From Rhizophlyctis rosea (Eukaryota > Chytridiomycota > Chytridiomycetes > Rhizophlyctidales > Rhizophlyctidaceae), in contig JADGJC010000517.1 of NCBI GenBank assembly GCA_027596075.1, forward strand, positions 1 through 20,863: a stretch of 20,863 nt of DNA, written 5' to 3'. The first letter of the stretch is position 1. The number at the start of each line of letters is the position of its first letter. Shown here piece after piece: positions 7,980 to 17,319 of the stretch. The translations under genes were made by a program, and so were the position numbers. The notes under the pieces are model-generated. The model searched no databases. It was not told where the DNA came from and saw nothing but the letters and a program-made list of their open reading frames with translations.

Positions 7980-10617
7980 ATGTTACGCGGAACCCTCTGG
8001 TGGGGGCTGACCCTCTATATAACTCTCCTGGCATCGCTGAACATCCCATCATCCAACGCCCAAAAATTGACAACATCTCTCCGTCCTGTCATCGGCCCCG
8101 CTACGCCGTCGACGCAGGTCCAAGTCGGATTTGATATCAAAGATCCGGCCACTGGCAACCTCTGGTTCCAGATCAACTACGCTGCCAGAGCTGGTTCTTA
8201 ACGGCAACATCATTCAACAAGCCACCACCCTAAGCCAGATCCTCCTTTGGCAACATCCCGTCCTAATCCTCGCCAAAAACATCTCAGGATGCCCCGACTC
8301 GCAAACCGCAGCTACATTTTACCGCATCAAGGCAATCTCAACCTTCAACACCACCAGCGTCACATTTGTGCGTGATTCGGCCCCGGTGACGAGGAGTGCG
8401 TTTGTGGTTCCTGGGTCCGTTGCGGTCACGGTTGTTAGTGTGTTGGGGAAAGATCTTCCAAATGACTATGGTAATTCCACCTCAACGGTCACGACGACAA
8501 CGATGACAACGAGTTCTGCTGCTACTACATCGGCATACACGAAGCCGAGCATGACCAGGACTACAACAAGCACGCACACCCACGACCCCCGGATTGATGT
8601 CAACATCACTCTGCACAAGCGTCATGGAGGTAGGCAGGTGGCATTTCATCATGTCGACAGCCTTCTTTGTCACTCTGGTTCAAGTCTGAAACTGCATCTG
8701 TGCTTACCCTTCCTCGTAATGTTTTATGCAAACAGTTGAAAAACGCGGAACCACTTCGCCACTCAGAAATTGGTCGAAAGGGGGTGCAGAGTACAATCTC
8801 GATACAGACCTCACTGGTGAGTGCTTTTCGTCCTCCGGCCTTTCAAGGGTCTCATCGTTAACCATCCAACTCAAGTAAACTCCTTTCGTTTGGTCTTTAC
8901 TTAGGTGCTGGCGGTGCAGGTCATGTCTCAGGCAGTGGGTCATGGAAGATCAATTGTGAGTTTCTTTCTCCTGGGTGACCCCCGGTCTCGTTCCGCCCGC
9001 TGACTAATTGATGTCTTCTTTTTTCTCTTTTGTCAATTCGACCTCCATGAATAGGGTACATGAACTTCACCGCTAACACTGTGAACAACACGCAGACTTA
9101 CGACGTCAAGACTGAGATCTGGGAATTGAGGGTAAGTTTTGTGTGGAGGATGTCTGTCATTGGGCGTATTGTCTCTGGCAAATCAATCGTTTTCTCCCTT
9201 TGACTGAATCTGTCTGCTAATGACTGTGTTCACTCTGCATCCTTCAATCATGTGCTGGCTTTTCAGACGTATGGCACGTTCGCGGTTAACATCACTGGTG
9301 CCAGTGGACGCCCCTTTCAAAGCCAAGCCAATACTCCCATGACGGCGACAGGGACCTTGCTGTCGTTCGCGGAAGGCTCGTGGTTCAGTGTTACGGTAAG
9401 ATTTTTTGATTTCACATCATTGTCCTTCGATCGGCAAACATCCAAAGTTAAACTTACTCAACAAATCACTTCATGCCATAGTCCGCACCAATGTACTACT
9501 TCTATGTCTCTGCCTCCTCAGATTCCCCAGGGATCTACACAATCGGTACTGAATCACGTTTTGGTCCAAGTCCCTGGATCAGTCTGACTTCCGCCGCGGA
9601 CGTCACGGACGACACCGGCACACCCACCACGCTGCAACCCTCAGCGGTCACCAACCCCACTTACCATCACCGATACCACTTGGTTAGGCCCACAAGCGGC
9701 AATCAATGTGTCACTCGTAAGTCAGATAAACACGGTATGGTCCGTCGACAACAAGACACTCAATTGGGCCGGATCCCATCAATTCCGAATGGAATCGGGC
9801 ACCATCTCGTCGGCAAGGAGGACCACCCCTGCATGTCAAGCTGACCCGAACGGCGTTACATTTCAGAATGCATACTCTACGTGGGGTGATTCAGCCGGGT
9901 CGTGGATTGAACCAGCCGGTGCAAAGGTCCTCACGGGGAACTTCAACCAAACATACTGGGGTCAGTACCCGGAGGAGGATCCCAATGGCATAAGACCCTG
10001 GAGTCAGACCTGTACATCCATCCCTCGATTCCCGGTGACAACAACAACACCACCCCAAACGACAACCACCACAACCGCTTCCCCAACCCCAACACCCCAA
10101 CAATGCTCATCAGGCAGCCCAACCAATACACTCCTCTCCATCAACATCCGTAACAACCTCAACTTCAACGTCGACATCATCTGGATCGACTACCAATGCA
10201 ACCCCCAACCCTACGGCACCCTCCCCCACCTCCAAACCTCCACCCAACAAAAATACGAAAACAGCGTCTGGTACGCCCAAAACACCACACAAAACTTCCG
10301 CTCCGAACTCCTCATCAAGGACAACTCCTCTTCGCAAGTTTGGAAATATCGGGACGTGCAGTAACCCGGCGACGGAGCAGGCGCAAGTCACGGTTACCAA
10401 TAATGCTGCGGAGACGATTGAGATGGTTTGGTTGAATGGAAATTGTGATCGGGTGTCTTATGGGACTGTTCCTGCTCCTGGTGGGGTTTTGTTGTACACT
10501 AATGTGGGGCATCAGTGGTTTTGGAGGACTTTGGGTGGGACGAGGAGGACTGGGATATACGTTGTTGGGAGTGTGGAGGAGACGTGGGTTGTTACGGAGG
10601 CGGGTTTGGTGGAGTGA
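7980..10617 (+). CDS. Secreted modular protein with two C-terminal VHL-beta-like domains; frameshifted
   Basis: A six-exon model: 7980-8629, 8736-8816, 8905-8955, 9055-9131, 9267-9395 and 9482-10617, all GT-AG, about 700 residues. The start gives a signal peptide (MLRGTLWWGLTLYITLLASL, cut near SNA|QK). A beta-rich N-terminal part of unknown type comes first, then a Thr/Ser linker (STSTVTTTTMTTSS), a second beta-rich part with many NxT/S sites, and a Thr/Pro linker (TTTTPPQTTTTTTASPTPTP). Two tandem domains close it, sharing the spacing W-[IL]-x-x-x-C-x-x-x-x-YGT-[LV]-P and ending in an aromatic-rich strand (VWYAQ; GHQWFW). This pattern matches the beta domain of von Hippel-Lindau proteins (VWLN...Y.TLPP...GH.W). 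The modular layout suggests a cell-surface or secreted binding protein. Three frame changes with no splice explanation occur near 8190, 9655 and 10340, so the copy may be dead or the sequence faulty. Confidence 0.68.
10110..10600 (+). other. Tandem VHL-beta-like domains within the secreted protein
   Basis: Domain 1 runs from about 10130 (LLSINIRNNLNFNVDIIWID...PYGTLP) to 10330; domain 2 from about 10385 (QVTVTNNAAETIEMVWLNGN...SYGTVPAPGG...GHQWFW) to 10600. The second is the closer match to human VHL around its VWLN and GHLW segments. A frame change separates them near 10340. There is no alpha domain for elongin binding, and with a signal peptide at the front an E3-ligase role is unlikely. 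Known VHL-beta chemistry is hydroxyproline peptide recognition; whether that applies here is open. Confidence 0.6.
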
Positions 10618-11408
10618 TAGGTTGGGCTTTTTCTGTAGCGTACTGAGAACTCGTGAATATTTCGCGGGACCACCTACTTGCAATTATGTATTTTGCTTAG
10701 AAATCCCATTGGGTAATTGGTTTGTTCGTTCTTATGCATGGTGTTTTTGCACGGTAGTAGATGGCTCGGCTTCGTGAAATTAGGTAGTTTGTATAGTTTG
10801 ATTGTGCATATACTACTCTTGCCGAATGTGTCCTGAAACTAGATGTGATTGTGCCTGTGAGTTTTCTATGATATGCATGCAAGGTTATCGTTTGGAATTT
10901 TGCTGGATGTGAGGAGGTTGGGGGGGCACCCGCCTGGGCACCCGATACGTAGCTCATAGCAGTGCTCACAAGTGTGTGATGGAAGGGAAAATGTGTAACC
11001 CAATGATCTTACCCAATGATCCTAGATGTGTCCTGACTCCCTGACCATGGCATCTCCAATGATTGTCCAATGTTCGGTGGAAGCCGTTCATCAATGCAAC
11101 CCTGCATCTCAATCCAATGCTGCAACCCCATCAGACCGTCTCTCCACCACACAGTCCAGATGACAAATTCAAAGTTGAGTGTCTGATAAACTTCCCTCGG
11201 AAGCTCGGACCTCCGAGCCTTGAAATTCAATCTTTCCCCAGTTCCCCCACCACTCACACCGCGTTTGTGGTCCAGCCACCAAGAAGAAATTGAAGGGACG
11301 CGTTGCTAATCAAGTTATCCGTGACGGTCTGCTGGTCTGGCGGTGGAGGACTCGGCGTGGGGGAGGATGCCCAAGAGTTTGTGTGAGTATCCGTGGAAAG
11401 AAGAATAA
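10618..11408. other. Intergenic region before GST
   Basis: Nearly 800 bases without a convincing gene. A short direct repeat, CCCAATGATC twice, sits near 11000-11022. A minus open frame over 11254-11559 has a hydrophobic stretch but no other support, and it overlaps the start of the GST gene. Confidence 0.5.
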
Positions 11409-11422
11409 TATAAAATATAAAA
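11409..11422 (+). promoter_or_regulatory. Candidate TATA element of the GST gene
   Basis: The AT-rich string TATAAAATATAAAA lies about 120 bases upstream of the GST start codon, in otherwise mixed-composition DNA. Confidence 0.4.
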
Positions 11423-11540
11423 CCTGCCCCCACAAGAAAAGGAATTCCCCACATCTTACCATACGAATTTCGCCTGGACTCGCATCCACGATAGCAATTG
11501 AAGATTTCCCCCGTTCTTATTCGATCAAAGAAGCAATCAA

Positions 11541-12576
11541 ATGACCACTCTAGCGACACGCGACACCGCTGCGGATGGCACGGGCGACAAATACGAATTG
11601 ACGTATTTCAATATTTGGGGATTCGGCGAACTAATCCGCCTGATTTTCGAATATGCCGATGTGGAGTATACGAATACTACCATTGAATGGATGGTAACGT
11701 CTTTTCCCCCGCCAGTTTTTCATTTCACTCCCAACCACCGTTCTGCTAGTGACCTTATTGACATTTCGTCACCGTCGTAGGACTGGATGAAGGGCAGGAA
11801 GGCTGAGACTATGTTCGGCAAATTGCCTTTGTTGAAAATCATGCACCCGGATGGGAGGGAGGTGGTGCTTTCGCAAAGTCAGACGATTGTGCGGCTTTTG
11901 GGGAGGAGGTTCGGACTTGATGGTGAAGGGGAGGAGGATAGGGCGTTGGTGGAAATGATTCAGGACGAGTGGTGTTAGTTGACATGTTTTCCACTTGTGG
12001 CAGGGTGTATTGGTTGACTGATCATGTGATTGTTTGTTTTGTGTGCAGTGGACTTTCAGTGGAGTTATAACTGGACTTTTGCGAGCAATTTGGAGGGTGT
12101 TAAGGATGTGAGTTGTTTTTGATTTGTGATGATTCTACCGGCCCATGTTAACGTTTGACCTTGCAGCGAGTCAAGGTCGAAAACTACCGTGACAGCACTA
12201 TCCTTCCCTTCATAAAAAACCACGAGAAATATCTGGAGAAAAATGGCGCAAAGGGACATTATGTTGGTGATGAGGTATGTTTAACCCTGAATCGCCCCCG
12301 TACAGCACTGCTCCGGTTCCTTTCCAAAACTTCCTAAACTCGCCTTCATTCTGCACACAACAGATAACCGTAGCAGACCTCGCAACATTCCAAACCATCT
12401 CTTGGGTCCAAAACACACCTTTCAAGGCCGTTTTCACACGTGCAGCGGCGCCGAATATATATAGAGTTTATGATACGGTGGCGGTGCATCCGAGGATTAA
12501 GGCGTATGTAGAGAGCGGGAGGAGGTGTGCGCCATTTCATTCGCAGGCTTATGTTGAGGGGCAGGTTGAGCTTTAG
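11541..12576 (+). CDS. Glutathione S-transferase, sigma/alpha-like (five exons)
   Basis: Intact 241-residue glutathione S-transferase. Exons are 11541-11693, 11781-11973, 12049-12107, 12167-12274 and 12364-12576, with GT-AG introns; the second donor is GTTAGT, chosen because only it keeps the frame (EWLDFQWSYNW). The N-terminal thioredoxin-like domain reads YELTYFNIWGFGELIRLIFE, in which Tyr22 (LTYFN) is the expected catalytic residue that activates glutathione in sigma-type enzymes. FGKLPLLKI carries the cis-Pro, and SQSQTIVRLLGRRFGL is the glutathione-binding helix, with Gln where many members have Ser-Ala. The all-helical C-terminal domain spans exons 3-5 and contains ITVADLATF, the conserved N-capping-box region. 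It should be a cytosolic dimer conjugating glutathione to electrophiles or acting as an isomerase. It lies downstream of the DMATS and VHL-domain genes on the same strand. Confidence 0.9.
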
Positions 12577-13051
12577 AGGATGGTGTGGTTGGGGTGATAA
12601 TGTATAATAGATTTGTTCGCATGTTCAGGATGTCGATGGTGCGTGTGGATGAGGGTGAAACTTGTGACCGTACGATTGCCGCGGTGCTTTTTTGTGTTGG
12701 GAGGTGCAGGAGTGGGGAAAGTTGGGGCTCCTGGACTCCAAGGCAGAGAGGTCAGTAAGCGTGCGCAAATCGCTCAGATCGTAAGCGGGTGCGGATGCCA
12801 TCATGCATCCACACGTGTCAAAGCAACATGAAAGAGAGGGGATTTTGTTAAACAGATAATGGTCGGTACTATTATGTATGTGATTAGAACATCTTCCAAC
12901 CGACTATCAAAATATCAAAAATATGAAACAGGTCATGTACAAATCGCCCACCAATTACGAGGCGATATCAGTGAGAAATGGTATGACTACTAAAACGAAG
13001 GCTCCTCCCCAGTCCGGTTGCCGGAAACCGGATCCAAACACGCCTATGCCC
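12577..13051. other. Convergent intergenic region
   Basis: This stretch separates the end of GST (plus) from the end of the RVxF-motif gene (minus). No gene is convincing. It should hold both 3' ends, but I see no clear AATAAA on either strand in a telling place. Confidence 0.5.
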
Positions 13052-13840
13052 TCAGGGTAAAGACCCCCGCAACCGACAACTCCCATCAATCTTCCCAACC
13101 TTAATCTCCCACCCACACTTCTCCTTCGCCACTTTCCACGCTTCAAACTCCTGCGTGTCTACCTCCCCAACTTGCGGCATGTCTGCTACATCAATGCTCT
13201 TCAGACTTTCTCTTCTATCCGTTAAAGACGACGACGCAGCGAATGATGACGAGGTAGGGTTGGATGAGCCCGGCCAAGAGGAGGAGAGCGGTATGTTGCT
13301 GTTGTTACCACCAATGCGCATCCCGGCCGTAACAGCATCCGTAATCTTCGTCCATATCGTTCCGGGGGATTTGATTATCGGTTCGGATTCTTCTGGTGAT
13401 TTCGTGTATGGGAGGATGGTAAGGGATTTGTCGAAGCGGACGCGTTTGCAGGGTGGGGATGTGGAGATGTTTGGTGTTGAGGCGGAGAGGACTGTTGATG
13501 TTGGGAGGAGTGATGGGTTTATGGTGTCGGATGGGGATGCGAAGAGCGAGTGGGATGATGATGGTTTCGGTGGTGTTGCTGGCGGGATGGTTGATAGTAA
13601 AGAGGAAGAGGATAATGGAGACGTTGGGGAAAGTGGTGGAATATCATCTTCTCCTGCTGGCCCTGGTCCTATATCGACTTTTGGTGTTCGGCGTTTGACG
13701 GCGATGGGGATTGGGGCTGTAGTTATGCGCGTGGACTTTGTCGGTTGGAAGGGGTCGGATCTTTCTGATGGGGAGGGGGATGCTAAACTTGGGAAGAAGG
13801 TTGCGAAGGCGTTTTCGTTGTAAAAGTTTGGTGAGAACAT
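13052..13840 (-). CDS. Ser/Pro-rich protein with RVxF PP1-docking motif
   Basis: A single-exon 262-residue frame on the minus strand. Composition is dominated by Ser, Pro and Thr, as in intrinsically disordered regulatory proteins. At residues 132-138 it reads KRVRFDK, a good fit to the RVxF motif by which regulators dock on protein phosphatase 1, and it is flanked by charged residues as such motifs often are. Several SP/TP sites (SPTSP, PATPPK, TKSPEE, IKSPGT) are potential proline-directed kinase targets, and DRRESLKS fits a PKA-type site. The C-terminal 35 residues are different: EFEAWKVAKEKCGWEIKVGK looks folded or helical. I do not recognise an orthologue, so a PP1-regulatory role is an inference from a short motif. 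A 222-codon plus frame over the same DNA is Gly/Asp/Val-rich and looks like its shadow. Confidence 0.6.
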   Translation of the reverse strand: MFSPNFYNENAFATFFPSLASPSPSERSDPFQPTKSTRITTAPIPIAVKRRTPKVDIGPGPAGEDDIPPLSPTSPLSSSSLLSTIPPATPPKPSSSHSLFASPSDTINPSLLPTSTVLSASTPNISTSPPCKRVRFDKSLTILPYTKSPEESEPIIKSPGTIWTKITDAVTAGMRIGGNNSNIPLSSSWPGSSNPTSSSFAASSSLTDRRESLKSIDVADMPQVGEVDTQEFEAWKVAKEKCGWEIKVGKIDGSCRLRGSLP

Positions 13841-14815
13841 TGTGGCGGGGGGGTTTTGCCTGTATGAGGCGTGAGGAGTGGGATGGGACGGTCGATAGAA
13901 AGACGCCTTCGTTATGTTCAGGGGTGTTTTGTGGGGATAAGATCATAGAGAGCGATGACTATTTATCAAACAAAGAACCCTTTTCTCGACGTGAGGATGT
14001 GCTACAAGGTAAGTGAAGAAAATGGGAAGTGCTGTCTCGAAAAGTAGAAGAGGAGGCCTTCAGACCACCATGAATACAAGGCAACGCGCCATCCCGTCAT
14101 GTTATTATTCGTTCTGTGTTTTCCTAGTTTTCTATTGTGGAAGGCAACCCAAAAACCATAAGTGAGGTGTGACCCGTGTTCAAGGAGATCACTTGTTTTG
14201 CTATTCTCGTCCTATTGCCGTGTTCTCTTGGTGGCCTCCTGCTGGACCGACGCGATGGTACTCCTGTGCCGAGCATGCATTGTGCATTTATTCCGAGTCA
14301 GGCGCACGGAGGTGCGTGAAACAGTCCGGTCACGAGGGAGTGATCTTGTGTGCCGATTATTCGGTGGACCGCTCCGTCAAGTGAATGAGTGTCTTTTGGT
14401 TCTCCACCATGTCCTTCATAGTATTCACACCCGCATGAATTGACCTAATTTCTTGGTGACACATCAAGGGGTCCACCACAAGCCTCATGTGTCACAGTCA
14501 CTTGCCAAAAATGGTATTATTGAAGATTTTGACAGCGGTTGATGACATAAGCCGCAGACCTGTCAAAATGCTACAACACAATATCGAACGACACGATCGA
14601 TGGAGACAGCACGAAGCATGAGCAGGATGATACATCACACTCTCTTTCCAAGTTGATCACGGCAAAGTGGGAATGGGCACTCTGACCGTTTTGCGTTACC
14701 AGTAGTATCACTGTCGTGTACGCGGGTTCGCTGCATGAGCAAATGTGGGAAATGACACAATTAGCTCGTGATAAGAATTCCCTTTCACATTCTAATCATA
14801 CAACTAATGATGAAG
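13841..14815. other. Region without a supported gene
   Basis: About 1 kb. A plus frame over 14169-14384 contains GHEGVILCADYSVDRSVK, which faintly resembles a WD-repeat unit, but nothing around it supports a propeller. The rest shows no motif on either strand. Confidence 0.4.
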
Positions 14816-14831
14816 GAAAACATAAACATAC

Positions 14832-15141
14832 CTTCACCATGACCCTTACAATACTCCTCCCCGGCTCTCAACTTCTTCAAAATGATTTCCTCCTTCTTGA
14901 TGACAAACAACACGCGTTCCTGTGTCCATTTGTTCCAGTCACCATCTACATCAGCCAACAATGCGTGGAACTCCCATCCAGCTTTCACGGCCCGCAGAGC
15001 ACGCGCTTCAATGCGTTCTGCGCAGTTTTCTGTAGGGTGGTGTATGGTTCTCTGCCAGATCTCGCAGCACATTTTGGCGTAGCGTCTCGATGGAGTTGCA
15101 TTGGAGAATCGGCCTTCTGCGCGGAAGATGGTGGGTTTTCG
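14832..15141 (-). pseudogene. Unrecognised exon-like minus-strand segment
   Basis: A protein-like frame on the minus strand runs from RKPTIFRAEGRFSN at about 15141 through MCCEIWQRTIHHPTENCAER and VDGDWNKWTQERVLFVIKKE to KKLRAGEEYCKGHGEG. It then meets a good donor, GAAG|GTATGT, at 14831. I know no family for it. There is no obvious start codon and a TGA lies about ten codons upstream, so it is an internal exon or a fragment. It follows directly on the BUB3-like relic on the same strand but does not resemble BUB3 sequence. Confidence 0.35.
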
Positions 15142-15201
15142 TTGGTAACAAGTTGTTCAGAATGATGAAGAAGAGCAAATCGAAACGACCAAGAAGCGCC
15201 G

Positions 15202-15225
15202 GAGATAGCGACCGAGATAGCGACC
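15202..15225 (+). repeat. 12-bp tandem duplication
   Basis: GAGATAGCGACC occurs twice in direct succession (15202-15213 and 15214-15225). Read on the minus strand it duplicates four codons just after the recognisable part of the BUB3-like frame. Confidence 0.85.
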
Positions 15226-15239
15226 GCCAACAGGCGCAT

Positions 15240-15388
15240 CGAACCATTCTCGCCATGCGCTTGATTGACCTTTCACGTCGTTGCAGCGTCTCGCTCATGT
15301 TCCGCATATCGTAAATCAGAATGTGGTGCCGTGCCGTTGCAACAACTGGCTTTTCATGCGTCATGTCCAGGGAAACGATCTTCTCCAA
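15240..15388 (-). pseudogene. BUB3: BUB3-like spindle checkpoint WD40 fragment
   Basis: About 50 residues on the minus strand match one blade of the Bub3 beta-propeller. They read EKIVSLDMTHEKPVVATARH, then HILIYDMRNMSETLQRRERS and IKRMARMVRC. Bub3 has V..LDV....LVVGT..R.V.IYDLRNM..P.QRRESSLK..TRCVRC at the same place. After VRC the expected segment (normally SSIEGRVAVE) cannot be read in any frame; a 12-bp tandem duplication and a frame change sit there instead. Bub3 recruits Bub1 and Mad3/BubR1 to phosphorylated kinetochore MELT repeats. The QRRESSLK segment is conserved in the real protein; here S has become R. No upstream or downstream blades are seen, so this is a remnant. Confidence 0.6.
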
Positions 15389-15795
15389 TTGGTAATGGTA
15401 ATTTGTTGTTTGTACTTCCCTTTGTTTCTTTTGTTCTTTTTTATTCTGTTGTTGAATGTTAATGTGTCGTTCCAGTACTTCCTTTTTGTGATGCCAGTGT
15501 TGCGCTGGTGGAGTTCACGTCGACTTGGGTTTTGTGAGTTTGAAGCACACAGGAAGGGGGTTGGTATTGCTCCCGGTTGAAATGCCGTGATGCATCAACA
15601 GCAACGCATACGAGCCGAACCAACTATCATATGTAACGAGAAAAATTGATCTATTCATGCCACATGTCATATAACAACACATCCACTGAGCCGTCCCCAC
15701 GCCTTCCTCAGTCAAACTAATCCACCCAAAACCCGCAAAGTCCTCCACTCTCAAACCTAAAGCCGCTCATGCGATTCCTTCTTATCGACCTAATC

Positions 15796-17120
15796 TTACC
15801 CGCAAAAACACAGAAATGTCCTCATGAGTCCATTAGGATGCGTCGTCTCATCGGGAAATACATCTCAATATAATCAGTTCCAGCCTGCTCGAACTTGCTC
15901 CTGTCGTATAACTTATTGTTCAACCTAAAGATCGCGCGGACGTTGCGGGTGAGCATTGAGCGTATAAGGTCATCTATGCGGTAAGCGGAGAAGAGGCGGG
16001 ATTTTGGTGGGGAAGAAACCGAATTGAATGGGATGGCAGTACGCCCAATGATGGAAATGGAGGATGAAGAGCCGGTTGTTAACATCCTGGAGTAGGAACC
16101 GTTGGTGGTGGTAATGTAGTTCGTGTGGGTTGTGACGTACAGTCCACCGTTGATGTTTTTTTGCTGGTTTCGATGATATGCCGGTAGCAGGTCTACTGTG
16201 CAGACCGGGACGATCGTCTTTCGGACTGGCCAACGCCAAGAACTTCTGATATCTAGTTGAAGTCACCGTTCTCCACACGTTCAATAGAACTCAAAGTAAG
16301 AAATGTCGAGGGATTCCAAATCGAGCAGGCCCAAAGTGAGTGCTTTGTGGGGGCTGCGGAGACGGCATAGGAGGGTGATGCGATAAGTTGGGGCGCCATA
16401 GCCGGCATCGCGGTTAGGGAGAATGGGTGGGGCAATGTTGAGGAGGGGTTGATGGGCTTCGTCAGGAATCAAATTGTGTACTATTTTGATGGGCTTCGTC
16501 AGGAATCAAATTGTGTACTATCACCTGTTGATTGGCATGAAACAACACGTGATGCGTTAGGTGCTGCTTTACTTAAGAAAAGACAACACTTGTCTGGATG
16601 AGAACTTAACGGACCATATAAGCACAAACCAAAACTGCAGAATTCGCCCGTTTATCGCTTTCAAAGGATGAATATATGCATATCTTCTTATTGGCCGTCC
16701 GTGGGTTCTGCATTTGATGAGACGCATCAGCATTGGTTTGATGAAGATCGGTTGGGCATACTCCTGCCGGAACCGCAGAAGAATGCCACCATTGGCTCAC
16801 CGAACACATACCAAAAACTTCTCTCCCAACATATCACAAAAATCGAACCACATGCGCTATATTTGACTGCCCGAAATCGGAGTAGAAGTTGACATACACC
16901 AGCGTGGAATCAACACTGAAGAACTGAATGTTTGGGAAGGATGGTGGAGCAGAGGGGAGGGATGTGACGTACAGTTTATCTGGTTTTAGTGGACAATCAT
17001 TACCTCCAATAATCATACCATTATTGCTGCCGCACATTCCAATATGACAAAAACGCTCTACGGCATTTTGTCAAGAACTCAAAGCGTACCTTCAATAAAC
17101 TCTCTTGCGTTCATCAAGAT
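15796..17120 (-). pseudogene. CDC14: CDC14 dual-specificity phosphatase pseudogene
   Basis: A decayed, intron-containing CDC14 copy. In order on the minus strand: MNAREFIE (about 17117-17090); KLYVTSLPSA and FSVDSTLVYVNFYSDFGQSN (exon 16979-16812); KKICIYSSFESDKRANSAVL (exon about 16690-16614); PPILPNRDAGYGAPTY and DLESLDISYFEFY, then ERVENGDFN (16450-16255); YQKFLALASP; and LTRNVRAIFRLNNKLYDRSK with EQAGTDYIEMYFP (15960-15848). This is the order of the N-terminal A domain and the start of the catalytic B domain. Lesions: an extra T in the T run near 16848 shifts RFCDMLG; CGT-TAA follows AYMV; a 37-bp tandem duplication at 16451-16524 changes frame; ERVENGDFN-TAG stands where the family has NGDFNW; and a further shift follows YFP. 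The intact HCxxGxxR signature is absent. CDC14 normally reverses CDK phosphorylation at mitotic exit; this copy cannot. Confidence 0.8.
16451..16524 (+). repeat. 37-bp tandem duplication in the CDC14 relic
   Basis: The 34 bases GATGGGCTTC...GTACTAT occur twice at a 37-base period (16451-16484 and 16488-16521), with TTT or CAC completing each unit. The copies are identical over 34 bases, so the duplication is recent. Its length is not a multiple of three, and in the CDC14 frame it brings in a stop. Confidence 0.92.
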
Positions 17121-17319
17121 GTCTGCTCCGGAAGCGCTCGAGGCATGATTAAGCGCGCGTCCGTTGCGTATAGCAATCTTTTACGCGACGATGTGTCGCA
17201 CAATGATGGGTAAGATGCAACGGTTTGGGACGGGAGACGATGCGGCTAAAGGGAGAGCAAGCGAGATGGTGTGTTCGGGGGATCAGGCGCAGTTTATCTG
17301 AAAGTTGCGAGTCTGGATC

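Noticed and set aside
10336..10365. A tiny intron to repair the frame between the two VHL-like domains
   Set aside because: The only GT...AG pair available would be about 24 bases, too short to be spliced.
13155..13823. 222-codon plus-strand frame
   Set aside because: It is the complement of the Ser/Pro-rich minus-strand gene; its Gly/Asp/Val-rich composition is what that complement would produce, and it has no motif of its own.
15515..15754. Complete gene on the minus strand between the BUB3 and CDC14 relics
   Set aside because: Only a weak resemblance to a decayed CDC14 signature; no independent gene features.
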